Source of the DNA: Microbacterium halimionae
GTDB taxonomy: Bacteria; Actinomycetota; Actinomycetes; Actinomycetales; Microbacteriaceae
Direction of reading: 5' to 3'
DNA length: 64,000 nt
NCBI RefSeq assembly: GCF_011761265.1
Contig: NZ_JAAOZB010000002.1
Span: 558,001 to 622,000 of the forward strand
The translations under genes were made by a program, and so were the position numbers. Below, piece by piece: positions 24,128-33,603 of the stretch (position 1 is the stretch's first letter; every line of letters starts with the position of its first letter). The notes beneath the pieces are model-generated. The model had not been told where the DNA came from. It was given only the letters and a program-made list of their open reading frames with translations, and did no database searches.

Positions 24128-25558
24128 CTAGACGTTTGTTCCCGCGCTATCTGTGGGGCGCGGGCCGCGGCGGCGTCGACGACGGCGAGGAGCCGCGTTG
24201 CCATCGTGGTGTTCACTTCCGCCACCGTCATGTGTTCCCGCACCTTCAGTGCTGCGCGCATCATTCGACGCGCTTTCTGGCTTGCTCGCCGAATCGTGAC
24301 GACGGCGGCGCTGTTCGCCACTTCGGGAAGAGGGCGCTTTGCTGGCTGTTTTGACACTCGAGGTCCTAGGCGCGGTTGAAATGCGGCCCTTCGTGCCTTC
24401 GGGAATGTTGAGGTCGGAATAGAGGTGCGGGCTCGACGAATACGTTTCGGTCGGCTCCGGCTGACCGAACTCCAGAGCTCGGTTGATCAGTGCCCACTTG
24501 TGCAAGTCTTCCCAGTCGACGAACGTCACCGCGATTCCGGTGCGGCCAGCACGACCGGTGCGGCCCGCGCGGTGCAGATAAGTCTTCTCGTCGTCGGGGA
24601 TCGTGTGGTTGATCACGTGGGTCACGTCATCGACGTCGATACCGCGGGCAGCGACGTCGGTGGCAATGAGCACGTCACGCTTCCCTGCCTTGAACGCGGC
24701 CATCGAGCGCTCGCGCGCTTCCTGGCTCATGTCGCCGTGTACGGCTCCCGCGTTGAAGCCGCGGTCGCTGAGTTCATCAACGAGACGCTGCGCTGCGCGC
24801 TTCGTGCGCGTGAAGATCACGGACTTGCCACGGCCTTCGGCCTGCAGCATCCGGGCGATCACTTCATCTTTGTCGAGCGAGTGAGCACGATAAACAAGGT
24901 GTCGGATGTTTGCCTGAGTGAGGCCTTCGTCAGGATCGCTTGCACGCATGTGAATCGGGTTTGACATGAAGCGGCGGGCCAAGGTGATGATGAGTCCGGG
25001 CATCGTTGCGCTGAACAGCTGTGTGTGGCGAACAGCCGGCACCATCTGGAAGATCTTTTCGATATCGGGAAGGAACCCGAGGTCGAGCATCTTGTCAGCC
25101 TCATCAAGCACGACCTCGGTCGCGTGCGACAGATCAAGGAGGCGCTGGTTTGCGAGGTCGATAAGTCGACCGGGCGTGCCCACAACAATCTGGGCACCAG
25201 CGCGAAGCTGGTCGATCTGGCCCTCGTACGCTTTGCCACCGTAGATGGCAACAACGTTTGTCGGCCGGTTCTGGGTCAGCATTGCCATGTCTTCGAAGAC
25301 CTGCACTGCGAGTTCGCGTGTCGGCACAACGATGAGAGCTTTAACTCCCGGCGCCGGGTCGTGACCGAGTCGCTGTACGACTGGAATGCCAAAGCCGAAA
25401 GTCTTTCCGGTACCCGTCTTGGCCTGGCCGATGATGTCTTGCCCGGGAAGCCCGAGCGGAATTGTCTGTTCTTGAATCGGAAAGGCATCCACGATGCCTT
25501 TCGCTGCGAGAGCGTCGACGATGTCTTGATCGACGCCGAGCTCGGCGAAAGTCGTCAC
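24128..25558 (-). CDS. DEAD-box ATP-dependent RNA helicase (RhlE-type)
   Basis: RNA-unwinding enzyme of 476 residues. The Q motif (FAELGVDQDIVDAL...PIQEQTI), motif I AKTGTGKT, VVPTREL, GTPGRLID, motif II VLDEADKML, motif III SATMP, and motif VI HRAGRTGRAG are all present. The C-terminal tail (about residues 385-476) is low-complexity and ends in a run of arginines, typical of RNA-binding extensions. GTG 25558 is taken as start because FAELGV is the usual N-terminus; the frame is open to 25621. Its neighbourhood with the ferritin-like and DUF3107 genes matches the Rv3207c-Rv3211 region as I recall it. Confidence 0.95.
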   Translation of the reverse strand: MTTFAELGVDQDIVDALAAKGIVDAFPIQEQTIPLGLPGQDIIGQAKTGTGKTFGFGIPVVQRLGHDPAPGVKALIVVPTRELAVQVFEDMAMLTQNRPTNVVAIYGGKAYEGQIDQLRAGAQIVVGTPGRLIDLANQRLLDLSHATEVVLDEADKMLDLGFLPDIEKIFQMVPAVRHTQLFSATMPGLIITLARRFMSNPIHMRASDPDEGLTQANIRHLVYRAHSLDKDEVIARMLQAEGRGKSVIFTRTKRAAQRLVDELSDRGFNAGAVHGDMSQEARERSMAAFKAGKRDVLIATDVAARGIDVDDVTHVINHTIPDDEKTYLHRAGRTGRAGRTGIAVTFVDWEDLHKWALINRALEFGQPEPTETYSSSPHLYSDLNIPEGTKGRISTAPRTSSVKTASKAPSSRSGEQRRRRHDSASKPESASNDARSTEGAGTHDGGGSEHHDGNAAPRRRRRRRGPRPTDSAGTNV

Positions 25559-25700
25559 TATATGAACCTGTCTGGTGAGTGGCGGCGCGGTGCGCCACCG
25601 ATGCGGATCCACGCCTTTCACTCAACCAGAGGCGCGGGGGCCCCGATCCGTCGCCGGGACACCTCCACGATAGCGGAGGCGACTGAGGATGCCCTGGCTC

Positions 25701-25706
25701 TATGCT
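25701..25706 (+). promoter_or_regulatory. -10 element for leaderless ferritin-like gene
   Basis: TATGCT, then GGGGGC, then GTG 25713. Confidence 0.55.
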
Positions 25707-25712
25707 GGGGGC

Positions 25713-26429
25713 GTGTTCGAATGGTTCCGACGGCGACGCCGTCCCGTGCGTAACCTCCGGCTTCGCACCCGAGATGAGCTCCAGGCTGCCCGCAAAGTGG
25801 ATTTCGCGGCCCTCGCACCCGATATCGACACGTATTTGGGTCAGGCCGCGTATCTCCAACTTGGATACGTCGAAACTCTCAGCGAGCTCATCGCCGCGAC
25901 ACCTGAGCTCTCGCAGAAGGAATCGCTCTCGCGCGCCGCTGGTGCCGCGCTAAGAAAGCACGGCGAGTTGGTCGGCCTCATTCGTGATCGGGGCGACGAT
26001 CCCACGGCTCTTATGCTGCCGTTTCGCGAACCACTCGACACGTTTCGCCGGGCGACCCATGGCAGCAGGCCACAAGAGACGATGCTTTCTGTCCATCTGA
26101 CAGCGGGTCTCCTTGACGACTTCTACCGCACTCTTTCCGCGGGATACGGTGACACCGGTCGACGCGTGGCCCGAATCCTTGCGCAAGACAGCGACCGCGA
26201 CGCTCTCGTTGAGATGTTGACAACGACGATCTCGAGCAGCGACGAGTGGGCATCGCTTCTCGGCCTATGGGGTCGACGTCTCGTCGGTGACACCCTTTTG
26301 ATTGCCCGGGCGGCACTTCGCCCGCATGTCTTAGAAATCGAAGAGCAAGAAAAACAGGTCGAGCCGGTTTTCACCGAGATCATGGGCATTCATGCCCGCC
26401 GGATGGAAGCGATGGGTCTCGCTTCCTGA
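25713..26429 (+). CDS. Ferritin-like-fold protein (MiaE-like family)
   Basis: A 238-residue, helix-rich soluble protein that resembles the actinobacterial ferritin-like family grouped with the tRNA hydroxylase MiaE. It opens with a basic FRRRRRPVRNLRLRTRDEL segment, and acidic residues within helices (YVETLSELIAATPELSQKE, EEQEKQVEPVFTEIM) could supply di-iron ligands, but I cannot place a complete E-x-x-H pair with confidence. It is divergent from the RNA helicase. GTG 25713 is supported by the leaderless promoter. Enzymatic activity is unproven. Confidence 0.7.
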   Translation: MFEWFRRRRRPVRNLRLRTRDELQAARKVDFAALAPDIDTYLGQAAYLQLGYVETLSELIAATPELSQKESLSRAAGAALRKHGELVGLIRDRGDDPTALMLPFREPLDTFRRATHGSRPQETMLSVHLTAGLLDDFYRTLSAGYGDTGRRVARILAQDSDRDALVEMLTTTISSSDEWASLLGLWGRRLVGDTLLIARAALRPHVLEIEEQEKQVEPVFTEIMGIHARRMEAMGLAS

Positions 26430-26439
26430 CGGACAACGT

Positions 26440-26730
26440 TCAGACCAGTTTTAGGCTTTTCTTTACACGCTCATCGCGGGCAACCCGCGAGCGAGTGAGC
26501 AGGACCGTTGCTGCGAAGACAACTGCTGCGGGAACTACAACCGCGGCGGCCCACAACAAAAAACTCGCGCTGGTGAGACCAAGCCACGTCAATGCGAGCC
26601 AGACCGCTCCGCCCGTCACCGAGCCCACGAGCGGCATGAGGGCTGCGCCGCGCAGATGACGCCCAGGCAGAACGAAATGGGCAGCGAGTCCCAGTGTTGC
26701 GCCCAAGATGAAGGCAAGCAGGATGTCCAC
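26440..26730 (-). CDS. Small membrane protein of unknown function
   Basis: A 96-residue protein with three hydrophobic segments (about residues 2-20, 28-48 and 54-78) and a basic C-terminus (RSRVARDERVKKSL). No family recognised. It starts at GTG 26730, lies 33 bases downstream of the DUF3107 gene on the same strand, and is convergent with the ferritin-like gene. The coding potential is supported by clean packing between neighbours and a typical positive-inside C-terminus. Confidence 0.6.
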   Translation of the reverse strand: MDILLAFILGATLGLAAHFVLPGRHLRGAALMPLVGSVTGGAVWLALTWLGLTSASFLLWAAAVVVPAAVVFAATVLLTRSRVARDERVKKSLKLV

Positions 26731-26763
26731 GGGTGGTTACGCGACTCGAGCGGCTACAGCGCG

Positions 26764-26988
26764 CTAGGCGACGAAGCCGACGCGGCGAGACTCTTCGGTT
26801 CCGAACTCGACGAAAGCAAGGCTTGTGGTCGGCACCATGTAGGAGTTGCCCTTGACGTCGGTGAAGGACACGTATGTCGCCCCTTCGTCGAGCGCTGTCG
26901 AAACTGAACTCTTCACTTTTTCGGCCGGTTCATTGGTCTCGAAGTTCAGTTCGCGGCCGGTGTTTGCGATGCCGATGCGGATCTCCAC
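26764..26988 (-). CDS. DUF3107 small conserved protein
   Basis: A 74-residue soluble protein, DUF3107, matching the M. tuberculosis protein known as TB9.4/Rv3208A as I recall it. The start MEIRIGIANTGRELNFET is the family signature, followed by an amphipathic helix and a beta-rich C-terminus (NSYMVPTTSLAFVEFG). The function is unknown. GTG 26988 has an AAGGAG ribosome-binding site eight bases upstream, so unlike many genes here it is not leaderless. Confidence 0.9.
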   Translation of the reverse strand: MEIRIGIANTGRELNFETNEPAEKVKSSVSTALDEGATYVSFTDVKGNSYMVPTTSLAFVEFGTEESRRVGFVA

Positions 26989-27024
26989 GGTGTCTCCTTC
27001 TCTCTCGCCCGAAGGCGCACCACG

Positions 27025-27030
27025 ACTCTA
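27025..27030 (-). promoter_or_regulatory. Candidate -10 for the DUF3107 gene
   Basis: TAGAGT on the minus strand, 36 bases upstream of GTG 26988, giving a short leader with a Shine-Dalgarno site. Confidence 0.4.
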
Positions 27031-27140
27031 CGACACGTCCGGACGCGTACTGCCCGGAGCATGAACGCTGTTGGCGAACGCGCCGCGATGTTGGCACCTC
27101 GGAAGTACTTGTCGCCTCTTCTGATGTCGCCACCGAGCGA

Positions 27141-27146
27141 TACCGT
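27141..27146 (+). promoter_or_regulatory. Candidate -10 for adnA
   Basis: TACCGT (TANNNT) lies eight bases before ATG 27155, compatible with a leader of zero to two bases. Confidence 0.42.
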
Positions 27147-27154
27147 TGTCGGCG

Positions 27155-30100
27155 ATGACTGTTAGTTCTCTCTTCGACTCGTCGCGCCTGGTTTCCGAGC
27201 AGCGCGACGTTGTCGACGCCGACCCCGAAGCATCCTTCGTAGTCGTTGGTGCACCTGGCACAGGAAAGACCGCGACAGTCGTGGCGCGCGTTGCTGCGCT
27301 GGTCGCTCAGGGGGTCAGCGTCGACTCGATTGTGGTGTTGACTGCAACACGCTCCGCGGCGACGGGACTGCGCGACGAACTTGGCCTTGCCGCTGGCGCT
27401 GCAACGTCTGGACCACTGGCACGTTCGGTGGCTTCGTTTGCGTACGGACTCGTGAGATCAGCGGAGGTCGCGGCGGGTCGCGAAAGCCCACAGCTGCTCA
27501 CCGGTGGCGACGAAGATCAGATCATCCGTGACCTTCTCGACGGCGATGCCGAGGACGAAGCAGAATCCACATCGCGATGGCCGGTTGAACTGAGCGCAGA
27601 CGTACGCGCAACGACAGGGTTTCGAAGCGAGGTGCGTGCGTTCATCGCAGAGTGCACGACTCTCGGGATCGATCCGCGCAGCTTGACCTCTTGGGCTGAA
27701 AAACGCGACATTCCTGCGTGGGGTGCGATGGCGACGTTTATGAGCGAGTATCTGGGGGTCCGCGCGCGCATGCGCGGCGCATATCGAGATGCCGCGACGT
27801 TGATTCGCGAGGCCATTCCGCTTGCCCGCTCGGGGGCAGCGCCTCACCTCAAAGCTGTGATCGTCGATGATGCGCAAGAACTCACGCGGGGCGGCGTCGA
27901 ACTTGTGGAGGCGCTTTTTCATCGCGGAGTTCCGGTGACCGCGTTCGGAGACCCAGACGTTGGCTCGGGGGCATTCCGTGGTGCGACGCCTGAGAACTTC
28001 GCGAGACTGGCTGCATCGCTGGGGAGTATGCGTGTTCTGCGCTCCCACCATCGGGGTACGGCTTGTCAGATTGATCTGGTGAGCCGCGTGACGCAGCATA
28101 TTGGCGCTGTGGGAGTGGTGGACCACCGTCGTGCGCCCACGCACGTGCCACCAGATGGCACTGTGCGTTCTCGGCTCGCACGTTCTGCCGGCGAAGAGCT
28201 CGACATGATTGCGCGTGCCCTGCGCGAACGACACGTCCACGACAACGTGCCGTGGTCCGAGTGCGCTGTCATCGCGCACGACGGCCGTCAAATCGCGCAG
28301 CTCGAGGCGGAGCTTGTGGCGCGAGAGGTGCCGGCGCATGCCAGCGGGCCAGGCACGGCGCTCGGTGCTCTTCGGCCCGTACGTGACCTGCTGCGCGTCG
28401 TGGCACTCGCCGTCGATGAGACCGCCTGGGAGGTGTCGGTTGTCGAGGACGCGCTTCAGGGTGCAGGTATGGACCCCATCGAACTGCGGAGACTTCGCTC
28501 GGCTCTTCGCCATACCGAACTTGCCAATGGCGGGGGTCGCCCGGCGCGAGAGCTCTTGATGTCCGCGATGCGCAATCCGATCGAGTTCGTGCTGCTCGAC
28601 ACGCGCGAGGGACGCCGCGCCGCGCGCGTCGCCGAGACGATCGCACTTCTGGCCGAGCAACGTCTCGGCGGTGCGAGCGCGCACGAGTTGCTCTGGACAG
28701 CATGGGAGCGCAGCGGCAACGAGCGAACCTGGCACGAGGCCACGCGAGGTACGGGTCCACTTGCCGCAGCGGCGAACCGAGACCTCGATGCGGTCGTGTC
28801 GTTGTTCCAAGCAGCCAAAAGATTCGGTGAGCGACTCCCGGATGCTGAAGCGCTCGATTTCGTGCGCAGCGTGAGCGAAAGTGATGTCGCAGAAGATCGC
28901 CTTGAGACCTCGCTCTCACGCGATGCCGTTCGCATCCTGACCCCCGCGGCGGCTGCTTCGACCGAATTCGACACGGTAATCGTTGCTGGAGTGCAAGAGG
29001 GCGTGTGGCCAAATACCCGGCTGCGCGGCAGCGCCCTCGACACCTGGCGGCTTGCCGCGGTTCATGACGGTGCCGATGCCGGAGCTGACACCGTCGACCG
29101 ACGTCGGAGCGCTATGCATGACGAACTTCGACTTTTTGTGCGAGCGATTTCTCGCGTGCGGCGTCGGCTGATGGTCACGGCTGTCGACGATGACGACAAC
29201 GGCCCCAGCGTGATTTTTGAGCTGCTCCCACCGCCGGAGCCGATCGGCGTGGGATCGGAACATCCGCTGACGCTCCGTGGCCTCGTCGCCGCGCACCGAC
29301 GGACCCTCACGGAGCCTCGGAGCGCCAATGGTGCCCGTCTCGCAGCGGCCGAACAGTTGGCGCTTCTGGCTGACGCTGGTGTCGCGGGTGCGCACCCAGA
29401 CTCCTGGTATACGGGCCTTTTCCCGACATCGACTGAGCCGCTTCGAGACATTTCGCGTGAAGACATTCGCGTCTCGCCGTCTCTCATGCACACGATCGAA
29501 GAGTGTCAACTCAACTGGGTCATTGGTGACCTTGGCGGGGATCCGGGCGGTGCTGTTGCCGGTCTTGGCACAATCATTCACGCTGCTCTCGAAACAGCGG
29601 ACTCGATTTCCGAAGAGAGCATGTTGCGCGTCGTCGATGCGAGGTGGGGGGAGCTGGAGTTCGAATCTCCCTGGCGTGATCGAGCAGAACGAGCGCGCGC
29701 ACAAGATCTCGTTCGACGACTCCATGTCTATTTGAGACGATTTGAAGCCGAAGGAGGCAGGCTGATCGATGCGGAGCCACATTTCGAAGTCCCGCTCGCG
29801 CTTGCTGGCTTCGAAACGGATCCCGGCGATGAAGAGCATCACCACGTGATTTTGAGCGGATATATCGATCGAGTGGAACAACGCCCCGATGGAGCTGTCG
29901 AGATCGTCGATCTGAAAACCGGGAAGAGCGAGCCGCAAACGGACAACAAGGTCACAGACAACGCGCAGCTCGCCGCGTATCAGCTGGCCTTCGCGGCTGG
30001 TGCGATACCGGGGACAGCCGGTCTCCCCTCAGGCGGGGCCAAGCTCCTCGTTTTACGTCCGACCGCGGCGTCGCGCGACTTTGTCACTCCCCATCAACCA

Positions 30101-30265
30101 CCGTTGTCTGAGGAGGAGCGCGCGCTTTTCATCACCCGAGTGCACGCTGCGGCGTCTGTCATGCGTGGCGTGAGCTTCACGGCGCCGTACGAACAGCATT
30201 GCAGAGACGAGCACTCGTTCGGTCTGTGCCGAATCCACACGATCAGCGCGGTGAGTGCTTCATGA
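27155..30265 (+). CDS. adnA: AdnA-type UvrD-like helicase/RecB-like nuclease subunit
   Basis: First subunit of the heterodimeric AdnAB helicase-nuclease that resects DNA double-strand breaks in Actinobacteria. The 1036-residue chain has an N-terminal SF1 motor (Walker A GAPGTGKT near residue 33; VDDAQE in motif II, where Gln follows Ala) and a C-terminal RecB-family nuclease whose D...D-x-K core is visible as SGYIDRV and VDLKTGK. The length is close to mycobacterial AdnA. ATG 27155 is used; TTG 27146 is an alternative. It overlaps adnB by four bases. Subunit identity (A rather than B) rests on order and motifs. Confidence 0.9.
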   Translation: MTVSSLFDSSRLVSEQRDVVDADPEASFVVVGAPGTGKTATVVARVAALVAQGVSVDSIVVLTATRSAATGLRDELGLAAGAATSGPLARSVASFAYGLVRSAEVAAGRESPQLLTGGDEDQIIRDLLDGDAEDEAESTSRWPVELSADVRATTGFRSEVRAFIAECTTLGIDPRSLTSWAEKRDIPAWGAMATFMSEYLGVRARMRGAYRDAATLIREAIPLARSGAAPHLKAVIVDDAQELTRGGVELVEALFHRGVPVTAFGDPDVGSGAFRGATPENFARLAASLGSMRVLRSHHRGTACQIDLVSRVTQHIGAVGVVDHRRAPTHVPPDGTVRSRLARSAGEELDMIARALRERHVHDNVPWSECAVIAHDGRQIAQLEAELVAREVPAHASGPGTALGALRPVRDLLRVVALAVDETAWEVSVVEDALQGAGMDPIELRRLRSALRHTELANGGGRPARELLMSAMRNPIEFVLLDTREGRRAARVAETIALLAEQRLGGASAHELLWTAWERSGNERTWHEATRGTGPLAAAANRDLDAVVSLFQAAKRFGERLPDAEALDFVRSVSESDVAEDRLETSLSRDAVRILTPAAAASTEFDTVIVAGVQEGVWPNTRLRGSALDTWRLAAVHDGADAGADTVDRRRSAMHDELRLFVRAISRVRRRLMVTAVDDDDNGPSVIFELLPPPEPIGVGSEHPLTLRGLVAAHRRTLTEPRSANGARLAAAEQLALLADAGVAGAHPDSWYTGLFPTSTEPLRDISREDIRVSPSLMHTIEECQLNWVIGDLGGDPGGAVAGLGTIIHAALETADSISEESMLRVVDARWGELEFESPWRDRAERARAQDLVRRLHVYLRRFEAEGGRLIDAEPHFEVPLALAGFETDPGDEEHHHVILSGYIDRVEQRPDGAVEIVDLKTGKSEPQTDNKVTDNAQLAAYQLAFAAGAIPGTAGLPSGGAKLLVLRPTAASRDFVTPHQPPLSEEERALFITRVHAAASVMRGVSFTAPYEQHCRDEHSFGLCRIHTISAVSAS

Positions 30266-33200
30266 GTGGGGTCGTGCCGCCCTCGGTGCCGGCGTCGCCG
30301 AGCATGTCAGCACGTGCGATCGCTGCGGCTCTTGGCCAGTTTCCGCCCACCGACGAACAGATCGCCGTTATTGAATCTCCGCTGTCGCCTGCGCTCGTCG
30401 TTGCCGGTGCAGGAAGCGGGAAAACCGAGACGATGGCATCGCGCGTGGTGTGGCTTGTTGCAAATGGCCTCGTCGCGCGCGACGAAGTGTTGGGTCTGAC
30501 GTTCACGCGCAAAGCGGCAGGAGAGCTGGCTGAGCGAATCCATCGAAGGCTCACGCGTCTCGACGAATTCGCTCGCCACGGCTTGCTATCGCAACTCGGC
30601 GAGCTCCATTCTTCAGGAAAGCTCGACGTGTTCGCCCGCATCGAGCGTGAAGGGGATGAGGCAGCGCGCTTTCACGCTCTCGCCGCACTTGAACAACAGG
30701 TCGCGAGCACCGACAGGAGCGGCGAGATTGTCGATCTGCTTTCACGCCCGACTGTGTCGACCTACAACAGCTTCGCTGACGCGATTGTTCGCGAACACGC
30801 TGTGCGTGCAGGACGCGATCCTGAAGCTGTTGTGATGTCAGAATCAGCCGCCTGGCTCTTGATGCGACGTGCTGTGCTGGCAAGTGACGACACGCGACTC
30901 GAAGAGCGACCGGAGTCGCTCAGGATCATCATTGACGCAGCGTTACGGATTGCACGAGACGGGGTCGATAACGGCGTAGATTTCGACAGCGTCGACGCAT
31001 ACGCGCGTGAGTTCTCTGCGGTGCGCGAACGCCCCTCAACGAACGCGCGAACGACTGTGTACGCCGATATCGCCGAAGCCGAACGTCGGGTATCGGCGTT
31101 GCCGCTGTTGACATCGCTCGCGCGCGAATATTCCGCCATGAAGCAGCGGAACGGTGTCATCGACTTCTCGGATCAGGTTGCGGGGGCGCTCGCGCTCGTA
31201 ACTGGATACCCCGCAACGTCAGCTGAGATACGGGCGCGTTATCGCGTTGTGCTTCTCGATGAGTACCAAGACACGTCCGTTGCGCAGACAGAGCTGCTCG
31301 CCGAGCTATTTCGTGGCGGAGCGGTCATGGCTGTGGGTGATCCTCACCAGGCGATCTACGGGTGGCGAGGAGCAAGCGCCGGCAACCTCGGCGGTTTCGC
31401 CCATGCCTTCGTCAGCCGAGATGACAATGCTCATGAGCAGAGCAATGCAGTGTCGACATTTTCGTTGCTGACGAGTTGGCGCAACGCGTCGAGCGTATTG
31501 AACGTGGCCAATGCATTGCTCGAACCGCTCGCGGCGGGGTCTCCCGTGGCTGTGGGCGAGCTTAAACCTCGCCCGAGCGCTCCGCCGGGCGAGGTGCATA
31601 TCGGACTCGAGGCTGATATCGACACAGAGGCAGACCGGGTCGCCGCGTGGTTTGCCGAGATAAAAGCCGAGCAAAAAGAATCAAAGACGGGCGCTGTGCT
31701 CTTTCGGAGCAAACGTCATATGACCAGATTTGCTGAGGCGCTCGGTCGCCACGGCATCCCGCATCGAATACTCGGGCTTGGCGGCTTGCTGTCGACGCCA
31801 GAAGTGGTGGACGTGGTGTCAGCGCTTCGGGTCGTGTGTCAGCCCACGGCGGGGTCTGCTTTGATCCGCCTGCTGGCAGGTCCGCGTTGGTCGATCGGAC
31901 TCGCAGACCTGAGGGTCCTCGCGAACCTTGCGCGCCGGCTCGCGACTCACGACGCGGCTCTTCGCCCGCTTCAGTCGAACGTGAGGGAAGGGCTCCGCAA
32001 TTCCACCGACGGAGATCGCGGCACGCTCACCGACGCTCTGGATTTCGTGGTTCGGCACGGTGACGATCACCGTTGGCTGGAGGACTTCACACCGCTCGCT
32101 CGCGAGCGTTTGAGGGATGCGGGCGCCACGTTCGCGGGGCTGCGGCGGGCGGCGGGCGCACCGATACCCGAGCTCATTCGGCTCATAGAAATCGAGCTCA
32201 GGCTCGATATCGAATTGGCCGCCAACGAGACACGAGGGCCAGCGCGCGTCGCGTCGGCCCAACTGCGAGCCTTCCTTGCGGAGGTCCACGGTTTTCTCGC
32301 AGCTGATGAATCCGGCTCGGTTCAAAGCTTGCTGGCCTGGCTCGAACATGCAGAGCAGCTAGACGAATTCGCTCCACGCACCGAGCCACCTGAATCAGAC
32401 GTTGTACAGCTTCTGACGATTCACGGCTCGAAAGGGCTCGAGTGGGATGCCGTCGCCGTAGTGCGAATGGTTGAGGACGAACTACCGACGGCGGCAAAAG
32501 ATACGAAAGGCTGGCTCACGTTCGGGGTGTTGCCATACGACTTTCGCGGTGACGTGGACTGGTTACCGACTTTCGCGTGGCGGAGCGCCGAGACTCAGCA
32601 AGAGCTGAAAGCTGCGCTCGAAGCCAGCGTTGAGGCCCACCGTAAGCGACAACTCGATGAAGACCGGAGACTTGCCTACGTTGCTGTCACTCGTGCCCGC
32701 GATCGGCTACTCCTCACTGCATCCGCCTGGTCAGGGACGAAGCGGCCGCGACGAGCGAGTCGTTTCCTTCGGGAAGCCGCATTAGTTCTCAACGTTTCTC
32801 TCACTGATGATGATCCGGGTTATGATCCGTACGCAGGGGAGCGCCGCACGCTGAACTGGCCACTCGATGCGCTCGGCTCGCGAGCTGCGCGTGTCGTCGC
32901 TGGCGCCGATCTCGTTGAACAAGCTCGTGCCTCGAATCGCGCCGCTCCCACGCGAGACCTCGCTCTTCTGCTGGCAGAGCGAGAAGCGTTGAATGCTCCT
33001 GTCGCCGCTGGTCGTGCGCCGACGCGTATTCCTGCTTCGCGATACAAAGATTTCGTGCACGACTATGCAGGCACTGTTGCCGCGATCGAACGTCCAATGC
33101 CGGAGCGACCGTATCGCGAGACGAGGCGGGGCACGCTTTTTCACGCATGGGTGGAGCAGCGATCGGGACACTCAAGCACAACCGGATCCCTTGACGATGC

Positions 33201-33597
33201 GCTCTGGGAAGACGATGACAGCGAAGGAAGCGTAGACAGCGGTGAGGCGGCCGCGCTTTCCGAACTGCAACGGCGCTTCGAAGCGTCAGAGTGGGGTCAC
33301 CGTCAGCCGATCGAAGTGGAGACCGAAATTGACTTCACCTTTGTCGGGCTCGATGAGCGCCCGCATATCGCTATTTGCAAGATCGATGCTGTTTACGTGC
33401 GAGAAGATCGTGGAAATCGGATCGAGATTGTTGATTGGAAGACAGGCGCGCCCCCGCGCACACCTGCTGAAAAAGAAGCCAGGATGCTTCAAATCGAGCT
33501 CTACCGGCGCGCATACAATGCAAAGCACGGCGTCCCCATGGACGAAATCGACGTCGCGTTGTACTACGTCGCGCACGACATCATCGTTCGCGGCTAA
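30262..33597 (+). CDS. adnB: AdnB-type UvrD-like helicase/RecB-like nuclease subunit
   Basis: Second AdnAB subunit, 1111 residues. The SF1A motor is complete: Q motif FPPTDEQ, Walker A GAGSGKTETM near residue 50, motif Ia LTFTRKAAGEL, motif II VLLDEYQDTS, motif III GDPHQAIYGWRGA, motif V LLTIHGSKGLEWD, and motif VI YVAVTRARDRL. The C-terminal nuclease has KIDAVYV and VDWKTG, providing the catalytic Asp-Asp-Lys. Motif III and VI are better conserved than in AdnA, in line with AdnB being the lead motor. ATG 30262 overlaps the adnA stop as ATGA. Confidence 0.93.
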   Translation: MSGVVPPSVPASPSMSARAIAAALGQFPPTDEQIAVIESPLSPALVVAGAGSGKTETMASRVVWLVANGLVARDEVLGLTFTRKAAGELAERIHRRLTRLDEFARHGLLSQLGELHSSGKLDVFARIEREGDEAARFHALAALEQQVASTDRSGEIVDLLSRPTVSTYNSFADAIVREHAVRAGRDPEAVVMSESAAWLLMRRAVLASDDTRLEERPESLRIIIDAALRIARDGVDNGVDFDSVDAYAREFSAVRERPSTNARTTVYADIAEAERRVSALPLLTSLAREYSAMKQRNGVIDFSDQVAGALALVTGYPATSAEIRARYRVVLLDEYQDTSVAQTELLAELFRGGAVMAVGDPHQAIYGWRGASAGNLGGFAHAFVSRDDNAHEQSNAVSTFSLLTSWRNASSVLNVANALLEPLAAGSPVAVGELKPRPSAPPGEVHIGLEADIDTEADRVAAWFAEIKAEQKESKTGAVLFRSKRHMTRFAEALGRHGIPHRILGLGGLLSTPEVVDVVSALRVVCQPTAGSALIRLLAGPRWSIGLADLRVLANLARRLATHDAALRPLQSNVREGLRNSTDGDRGTLTDALDFVVRHGDDHRWLEDFTPLARERLRDAGATFAGLRRAAGAPIPELIRLIEIELRLDIELAANETRGPARVASAQLRAFLAEVHGFLAADESGSVQSLLAWLEHAEQLDEFAPRTEPPESDVVQLLTIHGSKGLEWDAVAVVRMVEDELPTAAKDTKGWLTFGVLPYDFRGDVDWLPTFAWRSAETQQELKAALEASVEAHRKRQLDEDRRLAYVAVTRARDRLLLTASAWSGTKRPRRASRFLREAALVLNVSLTDDDPGYDPYAGERRTLNWPLDALGSRAARVVAGADLVEQARASNRAAPTRDLALLLAEREALNAPVAAGRAPTRIPASRYKDFVHDYAGTVAAIERPMPERPYRETRRGTLFHAWVEQRSGHSSTTGSLDDALWEDDDSEGSVDSGEAAALSELQRRFEASEWGHRQPIEVETEIDFTFVGLDERPHIAICKIDAVYVREDRGNRIEIVDWKTGAPPRTPAEKEARMLQIELYRRAYNAKHGVPMDEIDVALYYVAHDIIVRG

Positions 33598-33603
33598 ACG
33601 CTC

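Noticed and set aside
27458..28810. 450-codon open frame on the minus strand opposite adnA
   Set aside because: It is a shadow of the adnA frame in GC-rich DNA: no recognisable motif, low-complexity Arg/Ala/His composition, no ribosome-binding site.
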